Below, one piece after another: positions 1-8,297 of a DNA stretch of 64,000 nucleotides. The position numbers and the translations under genes are program-made. The DNA is taken from positions 38,381 through 102,380 of the forward strand of contig JAFIFG010000124.1 in the NCBI GenBank assembly GCA_020832135.1. Direction: 5' to 3'. The notes under the pieces are model-generated. The model was not told the origin of the DNA, made no database searches, and worked only from the letters and a program-made list of their open reading frames with translations. The stretch's first letter is position 1; each line of letters begins with the position of its first letter. Source of the stretch: Clostridiaceae bacterium. GTDB lineage: Bacteria; Bacillota; Clostridia; Peptostreptococcales; Natronincolaceae.

Positions 1-1278
1 AAGGAACACAAAACCAATACAAAGACTGAAGTACTGGCAGGTATTACTACTTTTATGACGATGGCTTATATCCTTATAGTAAATCCTTTGATTCTTGGAG
101 ATGCAGGGATGGATATACCTGCCCTGTTTACAGCCACAGCCTTGTCAGCAGCATTAGCTACCATTGTGATGGCATTCACTGCTAATTATCCCTTTGCATT
201 AGCACCAGGTATGGGGTTAAATGCCTTTTTTGCCTATGGTGTTGTCATTGGGATGGGGTATTCCTGGCAGTTTGCCTTAACAGCGATTTTAATTGAAGGT
301 ATTATATTCCTAATATTAACTGCATTGAACGTAAGGGAAGCTATTGTAAAGGCAATACCTCTAAATATGAAACATGCCGTTAGTGTGGGTATTGGATTGT
401 TTATTGCCTTTATAGGTCTAGCAAATGCTGAAATCGTTGTCCCTTATGAAGCAACAGCAGTAACCTTAGGAAATATGACAAGTCCTGGAGTAGTGCTGGC
501 ATTGGTGGGCTTGGTGATTACAGGAATACTGCTGGCAAAGAAAGTACAGGGTGCTTTATTGCTGGGAATTTTACTAACTACAGCTATAGGTATACCTTTA
601 GGGGTTACACCAATGCCTAGTGGTATTGTTAGTGCACCACCATCTTTATCGCCTATTCTATTCAAATTTGTAGGATTTGATCAAATATTCAGCTTTGATA
701 TGGTTGTTGTTGTATTTACCTTCCTGTTTGTAGATCTATTTGATACGTTAGGTACATTAGTAGGTGTAGCATCTAAGGCAGAAATGCTAGACAAAGATGG
801 TAACTTACCAAAGGCAAAACAAGCACTTTTTGCTGATGCTATAGGAACAACAGCTGGAGCCTGTATGGGGACCAGTACTGTAACAACCTATGTAGAAAGT
901 GCATCCGGTGTTGCAGAAGGTGGTAGAACAGGATTAACTGCTTTAACCACTGGGGGATTATTCCTACTGGCACTGTTGTTTGCTCCTATTTTTACTATTG
1001 TTCCTTCAGCCGCTACAGCTCCTGCTCTTATTTTAGTAGGATTGTTTATGATGGAGCCTATCATGAAAATAGATCTAAAAGATTATACTGAAGCAATACC
1101 TGCATTTCTAACCATCATTATGATGCCCCTCACCTATAGTATTGCAGAAGGTATTGTCTTTGGTATCGTTTCCTATACCTTGTTAAAGTCATTAACTGGA
1201 AGAGGAAGAGAAGTTTCAGTTATCATGTATGTATTGACCATCATCTTTATAGTCAAACATTTACCAATATTCTCTTAA
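1..1278 (+). CDS. NCS2-type purine (hypoxanthine/guanine) permease, 5' end missing
   Basis: The reading frame is open from base 1 and reads K-E-H-K-T-N-T-K-T-E-V-L-A-G-I-T before the first ATG at 55, so the gene starts left of the window; about 425 residues are visible. The TEVLAGITTFMTMAYIL stretch, the ALAPGMGLNAFFAY motif and about a dozen hydrophobic segments are typical of the AzgA/PbuG branch of NCS2 permeases, which import hypoxanthine, guanine or adenine by ion symport. The purine-degrading genes just downstream support a purine substrate. The exact substrate cannot be read from the sequence. A hairpin follows the stop codon. Confidence 0.88.
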   Translation, partial: KEHKTNTKTEVLAGITTFMTMAYILIVNPLILGDAGMDIPALFTATALSAALATIVMAFTANYPFALAPGMGLNAFFAYGVVIGMGYSWQFALTAILIEGIIFLILTALNVREAIVKAIPLNMKHAVSVGIGLFIAFIGLANAEIVVPYEATAVTLGNMTSPGVVLALVGLVITGILLAKKVQGALLLGILLTTAIGIPLGVTPMPSGIVSAPPSLSPILFKFVGFDQIFSFDMVVVVFTFLFVDLFDTLGTLVGVASKAEMLDKDGNLPKAKQALFADAIGTTAGACMGTSTVTTYVESASGVAEGGRTGLTALTTGGLFLLALLFAPIFTIVPSAATAPALILVGLFMMEPIMKIDLKDYTEAIPAFLTIIMMPLTYSIAEGIVFGIVSYTLLKSLTGRGREVSVIMYVLTIIFIVKHLPIFS

Positions 1279-1283
1279 AAAAC

Positions 1284-1315
1284 TACAGCTCCTGTTCTTT
1301 GGAATAGGAGCTGTA
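1284..1315 (+). terminator. Hairpin terminator after the purine permease
   Basis: A stem of about 13-14 bp (TACAGCTCCT... pairing with ...AGGAGCTGTA, one G-T pair) begins six bases after the permease stop. The T-rich tail is weak, so termination may be incomplete. Between it and the next start (1498) I see nothing else I can name. Confidence 0.6.
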
Positions 1316-1497
1316 CTATCAAGATTTTGTAGGAATATATAAGTAATATTGTTGGTTGTGGAAGTATCATATTTGATTTTCACGTGAAAGTAGTAAAAAT
1401 TCCACAGGATAAATTATTTATATATTTCTATGAACTTTAGAAAGGTTTTACAAAATTGAACAGAGTTCATTTTAAATTATACAGGGGGGAAACTGGC

Positions 1498-2829
1498 ATG
1501 AAAAGATTACTTATAAAAAATGGTACAGTTGTAACCATGAATAAACAAATGGAGATATTTAAAGGGGATGTACTAATAGAGGGAGATAAAATCATTGATA
1601 TAGCACCTAAAATCGAAGTAGCAGATGTGGAAACCATAGATGCAGGGGGGAAGGTGGTTATGCCAGGATTTATTCAAACCCATATTCACTTAACCCAAAC
1701 CTTGTTTCGAGGGCAAGCGGATGATCTAGAGCTTTTAGATTGGTTAAAGAAAAGAGTGTGGCCTCTAGAGGGAAGTCATACAGAGGAAAGTAATTATATT
1801 TCAGCAAAGTTGGGAATAGCAGAATTAATTAAGTCAGGCACCACCTCTATTATTGATATGGAAACAGTGAAGCATTCGGAGGCTGCCTTTGAAGCTATAG
1901 AGGAAAGTGGATTTAGAGCTGTAACGGGAAAATGTATGATGGATTATGGTGACGGATTACCAAAGACATTAATGGAAAAGACGGGACCCTCTATAGAGGA
2001 AAGTGAAAGGTTATTAAAAAAGTGGCATGGCAGAGGTGAAGGAAGAATTCAATATGCCTTTACCCCTAGATTTGTAGTTTCCTGTACAGAAGAGCTTCTG
2101 CTAAAGGTAAGAGATTTATCTAAAGCCTATGGTGTTATGGTGCACACCCATGCCTCGGAGAATAGAGGAGAGATACAATTTGTTGAAAAGGATAGGGGTA
2201 TGAGGAACATCACCTACCTTCATAAGCTTGGGTTAACCGGTGAAAATTTAGTTCTAGCCCACTGTATTTGGTTGGATGAAGAGGAAATGAAGCTGTTGGC
2301 TGAGACGGGAACAAAGGTAGCCCACTGTCCAAACTCTAACTTGAAATTAGCTTCTGGTATTGCCAAAATTCCTGAAATGCTAGAGATGGGGATTGATGTC
2401 TCCATAGGTGCAGATGGTGCACCCTGTAATAACAATCTAGATATCTTCCAAGAAATGAAAAGTGCTGCCCTCATACAGAAGGCAAGGTTGTTAAGTCCTA
2501 CTGTTATGCCAGCGGTGGCTGTGTTGAAAATGGCTACCGTAGGTGGGGCAAAGGCAATGGGAATGGAAAGAAAGTTGGGTAGTATTGAGGTTGGGAAATT
2601 AGCAGATCTTATTATTGTAGATACAAAAAAACTACATATAGCACCTACAGAGGAAGTAAATGTTATATCTCAATTGGTGTATTCCTGTAGAGGTGACGAT
2701 GTAGAAACCAGCATTATCAATGGTAAGGTAGTCATGCGAAATAGACAGCTTTTAACCTTAGATGAAAAAGGAATTATTCAAGATAGTAATAGAGTTATAA
2801 AAAAACTTACAAAGTTCGCCAATATATAA
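1498..2829 (+). CDS. Amidohydrolase-superfamily aminohydrolase (guanine/adenosine-type deaminase)
   Basis: This 443-residue protein belongs to the metal-dependent amidohydrolases that deaminate purine-type rings (SsnA/MtaD/DadD/guanine deaminase branch). Visible metal and active-site motifs are HIHL near residue 62, HTHAS near 215, AHC near 255 and GADGAPCNNNLD near 310; a GKLADLIIVD stretch closes the C-terminal beta sandwich. The ATG at 1498 is chosen because AGGGGGGA lies 7 bases upstream; a TTG at 1456 in the same frame has no such site. It sits between a purine permease and a purine hydroxylase, so a purine deaminase role (guanine, 8-oxoguanine or adenosine type) is inferred. Substrate assignment within this group is unreliable from sequence. 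Confidence 0.82.
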   Translation: MKRLLIKNGTVVTMNKQMEIFKGDVLIEGDKIIDIAPKIEVADVETIDAGGKVVMPGFIQTHIHLTQTLFRGQADDLELLDWLKKRVWPLEGSHTEESNYISAKLGIAELIKSGTTSIIDMETVKHSEAAFEAIEESGFRAVTGKCMMDYGDGLPKTLMEKTGPSIEESERLLKKWHGRGEGRIQYAFTPRFVVSCTEELLLKVRDLSKAYGVMVHTHASENRGEIQFVEKDRGMRNITYLHKLGLTGENLVLAHCIWLDEEEMKLLAETGTKVAHCPNSNLKLASGIAKIPEMLEMGIDVSIGADGAPCNNNLDIFQEMKSAALIQKARLLSPTVMPAVAVLKMATVGGAKAMGMERKLGSIEVGKLADLIIVDTKKLHIAPTEEVNVISQLVYSCRGDDVETSIINGKVVMRNRQLLTLDEKGIIQDSNRVIKKLTKFANI

Positions 2830-2876
2830 ATTATTTACTTATGGCAAGCGAGGGATCTAAATGAGGGAGGGGTAGC

Positions 2877-3740
2877 ATGGCCTTAAGGGAAGTATATAAA
2901 CCCAAGGATATAACAGAAGTATTACAATTACTAGATAAATATAAAGACAAAGGGAAAATTATAGCAGGCGGGACAGATTTAATTATTGATCTTAAAGAGA
3001 GGGCAATTGATCCTGAAGTATTAATAGATATAGCAACTTTAGAGGAGTTAAAGGGCATTGCCTTTAAGGGTAGTTATATAGAAATTGGTGCCGCCACCAC
3101 CTTTGCAGAGATGATGGATCATGTAATAACAAAGGAAAAAACTCCGGCACTGGTGAAGGCGGCTAGGTCTATTGGGTCTCCACAGATAAGAAATACTGCG
3201 ACCATAGGAGGAAATATTTGCAATGCCTCTCCAGCTGCAGATATGTTGCCGGTGCTGTTGGCATTGGATGCCAGTATAATTCTAAAGGATTTGGAGGGGG
3301 AGAAAACCATTCTACTAGAACAAGTATTAAAGGGAAAAGGGAAAATAGATATAGAAAGAAATCAATTGCTCTCCTATGTAAAGTTTAAGGCTCCAGTAGA
3401 CGGGGAAGGGTTATCCTTTGAAAAATTAGGTTTTAGAAAAGCTTTAGCTATAGCTAAAATAGCTTTAGGGGTTTTTGTAGAAGTAGAAAATAATAAGTGC
3501 AAGGAAATAAGAATAGGTAGTGGTGCTATTCATAATAGGGCTATACGAGAAAGTAAAATAGAAGATTATTTTAGAGGGAAAATCTTAAGTGATGCTGTCA
3601 TAGAAGAAGGCAGTGAATTATTTCAGGAAGAAGTAAGAGAAAGATTAATAAACCGTAGCAGTGGTGAGTTTAAAAGGGAAGCAATAAAAGGGATCTTTAC
3701 TACAGCCATGAAGACGGCATTAAGCACTATTAAATCATAG
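2877..3740 (+). CDS. Molybdenum hydroxylase FAD-binding subunit (XdhB/NdhF type)
   Basis: This 287-residue subunit carries the FAD that passes electrons out of a xanthine dehydrogenase-family enzyme. The IIAGGTDL motif (about residues 28-35) and the TIGGNICNASPAAD motif (about 107-120) are the two FAD-contact loops of the family, and the C-terminal CO-dehydrogenase flavoprotein domain follows. Length fits a stand-alone medium subunit. The start has AGGGAGGGG upstream. It is the first of four consecutive subunit genes (FAD, 2Fe-2S, and two halves of the molybdopterin subunit). Confidence 0.92.
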   Translation: MALREVYKPKDITEVLQLLDKYKDKGKIIAGGTDLIIDLKERAIDPEVLIDIATLEELKGIAFKGSYIEIGAATTFAEMMDHVITKEKTPALVKAARSIGSPQIRNTATIGGNICNASPAADMLPVLLALDASIILKDLEGEKTILLEQVLKGKGKIDIERNQLLSYVKFKAPVDGEGLSFEKLGFRKALAIAKIALGVFVEVENNKCKEIRIGSGAIHNRAIRESKIEDYFRGKILSDAVIEEGSELFQEEVRERLINRSSGEFKREAIKGIFTTAMKTALSTIKS

Positions 3741-3757
3741 GTCTAAGGGGTGAGGGC

Positions 3758-4228
3758 ATGAAGGAAATAAAGCTAAAGGTAAACCATAAAGATTATCATG
3801 TGGCTATAGAAGAAGATATGCGGTTATTGGATTTACTTAGAAATAGACTAAACTTAACAGGAACCAAGGAGGGCTGTGGTGAAGGAGAATGCGGAGCCTG
3901 TACTGTGATTATGGATGGTATTACAGTAAATAGTTGTATGGTGATGGCATTTCAAGCGGAAAATAGAGAGATATTTACAATAGAAGGTCTAGAAAAAGGA
4001 GGGAGGCTAGATCCTATACAACAGGCATTCTTAGATGAAGGAGCTGTGCAATGTGGTTTCTGTACTCCAGGAATGGTGCTGTCGGCAAAGGCACTATTAG
4101 ATAAAAACCCAAAGCCCACTAGGGAAGAAATAAGAGAGGGTATATCGGGAAACCTATGTCGATGTACAGGATATAACAAAATTGTAGATGCCATAGAAAA
4201 AGCCTCCGAATATAGGAAGGAGGAATAA
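3758..4228 (+). CDS. Molybdenum hydroxylase 2Fe-2S subunit (XdhC/NdhS type)
   Basis: This 156-residue small subunit holds two [2Fe-2S] clusters that wire the molybdenum site to FAD. Cysteines C40, C45 and C48 in EGCGEGECGACTV plus a later cysteine in VNSCMV form the plant-ferredoxin-type cluster. CGFCTPGM and GNLCRCTGY near residues 98-135 form the second cluster. Length is normal for the family. It lies 17 bp after the FAD subunit and 1 bp before the next gene, so the genes are surely cotranscribed. Confidence 0.95.
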   Translation: MKEIKLKVNHKDYHVAIEEDMRLLDLLRNRLNLTGTKEGCGEGECGACTVIMDGITVNSCMVMAFQAENREIFTIEGLEKGGRLDPIQQAFLDEGAVQCGFCTPGMVLSAKALLDKNPKPTREEIREGISGNLCRCTGYNKIVDAIEKASEYRKEE

Positions 4229-4229
4229 A

Positions 4230-5489
4230 ATGAAGCTTCATGTAGTGGGTCAAAATAATATGAGGGTGGATGCTGCAGCAAAGGTGACTGGAAAGGCATT
4301 ATACCCTGAAGATGTTAGTTTAGAAGGAATGTTCATTGGGAAAACCTTAAGATCCCATAAACCCCATGCCTGCATTACCATAGATACTTCAAGGGCTGAA
4401 GCTATGGAGGGAGTTGTAAAGGTACTGACCTATAAGGATGTCCCCCATAATCATTACGGTGTATTGATGAAGGATCATGAGGTTTTTTGCAGTGAGAAAG
4501 TGAGGCGAATAGGTGACCCTATAGCTTTTGTAGTGGCAGTGGACGAAGAAGTAGCTTCCAAGGCTTTGGCGAAGATTAAGGTGGAGTATAGGGAACTAAA
4601 AGCAGTATTTGACCCTGAAGTTGCCATGCACCAGGATGCTCCAAAACTTCATGGAGAAAGTAATATTGTCTATCACTATAAATTAAGACAAGGAGACATT
4701 GAAAAAGGCTTAGAGGAAAGTGCAGTTGTAGTGGAAAATACCTATGTTACACCTATGGTTGATCATGTGTTTCTTCAACCGGAGGCGGGGGTCGCTCATA
4801 TGGAGAAGGACACCATTGTAGTTACTACCGCCACCCAATACCCTCATTTTGACCAATTGGAAATAGCAGAGGCCCTAGAGGTAGAGAAGGAAAAGGTAAA
4901 GGTAATCAATGCTGCAGTAGGAGGGGCCTTTGGTGGTAGAGAGGATATTACATTACAAATTCATTTGGCATTGGCTACAAAATTAACCGGAAAACCTGTA
5001 AAAGCAGTATACTCTAGAGAAGAATCCTTTATAGCCCATGCAAAAAGACATGCTATGGTAATGACCTATAAAACAGGAGCGGATGAAGAAGGGAAGCTAA
5101 AGGCAATGGAGGCAAGGATCATAGGTGATACTGGAGCCTATGCCTCATGGGCCATTAATATAATGAGGAAGGCAGGAGTTCATGCAACCGGTCCCTATGA
5201 GATACCTAATGTAAAGGTAGATAGCTATGCTGTATATACCAACAATCCCTTTGGGGGAGCAATGCGGGGCTTTGGTGCAACTCAACCCCCTATTGCCCAT
5301 GAACAACAAATGGATATGTTGGCGGAGGCCCTCAATATAGACCCTATTAGCATACGTCTAACTAATGCTTTTAAGATAGGTTCAAAAACTGCTACAGGAC
5401 AGATTTTAAAGGATAGTGTCCCTTTAAGACAGTGTATCGAAGCGGTGGCAGAAAAATTGGGATTTTCAGTGGTTAGTAGAGGGGTGTGA
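4230..5489 (+). CDS. Molybdopterin subunit of purine/xanthine hydroxylase, N-terminal half
   Basis: This 419-residue protein covers the N-terminal portion of the aldehyde oxidase/xanthine dehydrogenase molybdopterin subunit, including the a/b hammerhead domain and the cofactor loop GGAFGGRED near residue 235. It stops after GFSVVSRGV, where one-piece homologues continue. The rest is encoded by the next ORF, which begins 4 bases later in another frame with its own ribosome binding site. From memory, such a split is established for clostridial nicotinate dehydrogenase (NdhL about 50 kDa, NdhM about 37 kDa) and for a four-subunit purine hydroxylase, so this is probably a natural split. In context the substrate is most likely a purine. 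Confidence 0.88.
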   Translation: MKLHVVGQNNMRVDAAAKVTGKALYPEDVSLEGMFIGKTLRSHKPHACITIDTSRAEAMEGVVKVLTYKDVPHNHYGVLMKDHEVFCSEKVRRIGDPIAFVVAVDEEVASKALAKIKVEYRELKAVFDPEVAMHQDAPKLHGESNIVYHYKLRQGDIEKGLEESAVVVENTYVTPMVDHVFLQPEAGVAHMEKDTIVVTTATQYPHFDQLEIAEALEVEKEKVKVINAAVGGAFGGREDITLQIHLALATKLTGKPVKAVYSREESFIAHAKRHAMVMTYKTGADEEGKLKAMEARIIGDTGAYASWAINIMRKAGVHATGPYEIPNVKVDSYAVYTNNPFGGAMRGFGATQPPIAHEQQMDMLAEALNIDPISIRLTNAFKIGSKTATGQILKDSVPLRQCIEAVAEKLGFSVVSRGV

Positions 5490-5493
5490 TAAC

Positions 5494-6438
5494 ATGAAAA
5501 AACGAGGAAAGGGCATAGGAAGTATATTTTATGGCACAGGATATGGCAATGGATTTCCTGATGTTTCAAGATCGGTAGCTGTCCTCAGGAAGGATGGCAA
5601 GGTAAAAATCTATACTGGAGCTACGGAGGTGGGTCAGGGGTCCAAGACGGTATTGAGTCAAATAGCCGCCGAAACCCTGGGGATTTCTATAGAGGACGTC
5701 ATTTTCATATGTGAAGACACCTCCATTACCCCTGATGCTGGAACGGCAGCAGCCAGTAGGCAAACCTACAATACTGGGAATGCCATAAAGAAAAGCTGTG
5801 AAGAATTAAAGAGAAAAATAATAGATGTAACAGTAAAGGCATCAGGGGCTGATGCTTGGGAGGAAATTAATTTAAGAGATGTTGCTTTAAACCATAAAGG
5901 TCAGATATTAAAGGGTGAAGGAGAGTTTATAGCAGAGACGACAGAAATGAAGGACGAAACAGGGCAAGGCAATCCCTACTGGCCCTATACCTTCAATGTA
6001 TATGGAGTAGAGGTGGAAGTAGATACCACCAACGGTGTAGTGGAGGTGATAAAGGCAGTATGTGCACAGGATGTAGGTAGAGCCATTAACCCAAAATTAA
6101 TTGAGGGACAGATGGATGGTGGCTTTGCTATGGGATTGAGCTATGCACTGTTTGAAGATTTGAATATAAAAAATGGTGAAATAAAACACAATAAATTAAC
6201 TAATTATTTAATACCCACGGCTATGGATGTGCCAGACTTAGAAAAAATCATCGTTGAAGATCCTGAAGCTACAGGGCCCTATGGAGCAAAGGGTATAGGT
6301 GAACCGGTGATGATAGGTGTTGCTCCCGCCATCTTAAATGCAATATATGATGCAATAGGAGTAAGAATAACAGAACTACCTGCCACACCTAATAAAATAT
6401 TGTTGGCTTTAAAAAAGAAAAGAGAGGTGGCACTATGA
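5494..6438 (+). CDS. Molybdopterin subunit of purine/xanthine hydroxylase, C-terminal half
   Basis: This 314-residue protein is the C-terminal part of the molybdopterin subunit. It begins at the conserved KGIGSIFYGTGYGNG region, contains the cofactor-binding GATEVGQGS stretch near residue 45, and ends with GAKGIGEPVMIG, whose Glu corresponds to the catalytic base of xanthine oxidase. The ATG at 5494 follows GAGGGGTG at a workable distance, which argues for genuine reinitiation and against a sequencing frameshift. The end overlaps the adenine deaminase start by 4 bases (ATGA). Clostridial enzymes of this form can carry a labile selenium atom, but that cannot be seen here. Confidence 0.88.
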   Translation: MKKRGKGIGSIFYGTGYGNGFPDVSRSVAVLRKDGKVKIYTGATEVGQGSKTVLSQIAAETLGISIEDVIFICEDTSITPDAGTAAASRQTYNTGNAIKKSCEELKRKIIDVTVKASGADAWEEINLRDVALNHKGQILKGEGEFIAETTEMKDETGQGNPYWPYTFNVYGVEVEVDTTNGVVEVIKAVCAQDVGRAINPKLIEGQMDGGFAMGLSYALFEDLNIKNGEIKHNKLTNYLIPTAMDVPDLEKIIVEDPEATGPYGAKGIGEPVMIGVAPAILNAIYDAIGVRITELPATPNKILLALKKKREVAL

Positions 6439-8153
6439 AGGAAGTCTTAAGGAAGAAGATAGAGATAGCAGCTGGAAGACGGAAGGCAGAGAGAGTACTA
6501 AAAGACTGTAAAATTATTAATGTGTTTTCCCATGAAATTATAGAGGGAGATATTGCTATAAATGATGGAAAAATTGTAGGAATAGGTGAATATGAAGGTA
6601 TAGAAGAAATAGATATAAGGGGTAAATATGTGTCTCCTGGATTTATAGATGGTCATGTCCATATAGAATCCTCCATGACTACACCACAGGAATTTGCTAA
6701 GGTAATTCTACCAAGGGGTACCACTACTATTATCGCAGACCCCCATGAGATCGCCAATGTATGTGGCTTGGAGGGAATTAAATATATATTAGATGCCAGT
6801 AAGGACTTACCTTTAAATGTATATATGATGCTACCCTCCTGTGTTCCTGCTACCCCCTTTGAAAATGCCGGGGCGGTTTTGGAGGCTGGAGAGTTAAAAA
6901 CCATTTTAGATCATGAGAGGGTCTTAGGTTTAGGTGAATTAATGAATTACCCCGGGGTTATTGCCGCCGATGAAAAGGTGATGGATAAGGTGGTGATGGC
7001 AATGAATAAAATAATAGATGGCCACGGACCTAATATCAAGGGTAAAGATTTAAATGCTTATGTGGTGGCGGGAGTAAGGACTGAGCATGAATGCTCTACT
7101 CAGGAGGAAATGCTGGAGCGTCTAAGGCTGGGAATGTATATTTTAATAAGAGAAGGATCAGCCGCAAGGGATTTAGAAACCCTCATAAGGGCTGTCAACA
7201 AGGAAAATCTAAGAAGGTGTTTATTCTGTACCGATGATAAGCATCCAGAAGATTTAATTGCTAGGGGTCATATTGATAATAATCTACGTATGGCGGTGAA
7301 GGCAGGGATAGATCCTATATCCTCTATACAAATGGCCACCATCAATGCTGCAGAATGCTATGGCTTAAAAAATCTAGGTGCTATTGCCCCTGGATATACG
7401 GCTGATTTGGTGGTATTGGAGGATCTGAAGGATTTTAATGTATTGAAGGTATTTAAGAAGGGTGATTTAGTAGCAGAGAATCAGAAACATTTATTTAAGG
7501 AAGCAGAGTCGGATTATTCTAGAGTAACAGATACAGTCAATATAAGAAAAATAACTAAAGAGGATCTACAGCTTAAGGTTACCTCTGATATAGTCAATGT
7601 TATTAGATTATTATCCCACAGTCTTGTGACAGAGAGGGTGGTAAGAAAAGTAGAAACAAAAAATAGTATGTTTAAGCACCATCATAGTTTAGATATTCTA
7701 AAAATGGCGGTGATTGAAAGGCATCATGCCAAAGACAATGTAGGATTGGGTTTGGTGGAGGACTTTCAGTTAAAGGGAGGGGCCATTGCATCAACTATTG
7801 CCCATGATTCCCATAATCTGATCGTTATAGGAGATAAGGATGAGGATATGCTGCTGGCTATAGAGGAAGTCACTAGAGTGGGTGGGGGAATTACCATCTG
7901 TAGTGATGGCAAAGTACTAGAAACATTAGAATTGCCTATTGCGGGATTGATGTCAAATATTTCTATACAGGAAGTAAATAAAAAACTCATGAAGATGTTA
8001 GATATTGCTTATCATGAATTGGGGGTTAATAAAAACATAGACCCCTTTATGACACTCTCCTTTTTAGCCCTACCGGTGATTCCTGAAATCAAACTAACGG
8101 ATATGGGATTGTTTGACGTAAATACATTTGAATTTATAGATATAAACCTGTAG
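6435..8153 (+). CDS. ade: Adenine deaminase
   Basis: This 572-residue protein converts adenine to hypoxanthine plus ammonia. The HVHIESSMTTP motif near residue 72, the TTTIIADPHEIANVCG stretch near 95-110, the CTDDKHPEDL motif near 267 and the C-terminal SLSFLALPVIPEIKLT segment are characteristic of the bacterial Ade family, and the length is normal. Hypoxanthine made here would be a substrate for the hydroxylase encoded immediately upstream, giving a complete adenine-to-xanthine route in one operon. It is the last gene of the operon; a strong terminator follows. Confidence 0.95.
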   Translation: MKEVLRKKIEIAAGRRKAERVLKDCKIINVFSHEIIEGDIAINDGKIVGIGEYEGIEEIDIRGKYVSPGFIDGHVHIESSMTTPQEFAKVILPRGTTTIIADPHEIANVCGLEGIKYILDASKDLPLNVYMMLPSCVPATPFENAGAVLEAGELKTILDHERVLGLGELMNYPGVIAADEKVMDKVVMAMNKIIDGHGPNIKGKDLNAYVVAGVRTEHECSTQEEMLERLRLGMYILIREGSAARDLETLIRAVNKENLRRCLFCTDDKHPEDLIARGHIDNNLRMAVKAGIDPISSIQMATINAAECYGLKNLGAIAPGYTADLVVLEDLKDFNVLKVFKKGDLVAENQKHLFKEAESDYSRVTDTVNIRKITKEDLQLKVTSDIVNVIRLLSHSLVTERVVRKVETKNSMFKHHHSLDILKMAVIERHHAKDNVGLGLVEDFQLKGGAIASTIAHDSHNLIVIGDKDEDMLLAIEEVTRVGGGITICSDGKVLETLELPIAGLMSNISIQEVNKKLMKMLDIAYHELGVNKNIDPFMTLSFLALPVIPEIKLTDMGLFDVNTFEFIDINL

Positions 8154-8155
8154 AG

Positions 8156-8182
8156 AAGGGCGGTTATAATAACCGTCCTTTT
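8156..8182 (+). terminator. Rho-independent terminator after ade
   Basis: An 11-bp stem (AAGGGCGGTTA pairing with TAACCGTCCTT, one G-T pair) with a 3-base loop is followed by TTT. It begins three bases after the ade stop codon. Confidence 0.85.
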
Positions 8183-8297
8183 ACCACCCTTAAACCATGA
8201 AAAAAGCACATTAAGAAAGAAGCATACAAAGGATTAGGAGAATATGTGTAGAAATAAATAGGTAAGGGTACAGAAATAAGAAAAGGTGGTGCATTTT

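Noticed and set aside
3952..4299. A 115-codon minus-strand ORF across the 2Fe-2S subunit gene
   Set aside because: It overlaps well-supported motifs of the iron-sulfur subunit and shows no family features.
5470..5500. Frameshifted pseudogene of the xanthine dehydrogenase large subunit
   Set aside because: The second ORF has its own start and ribosome binding site at a domain boundary, both halves keep catalytic motifs, and natural splits of this subunit are known in clostridia.
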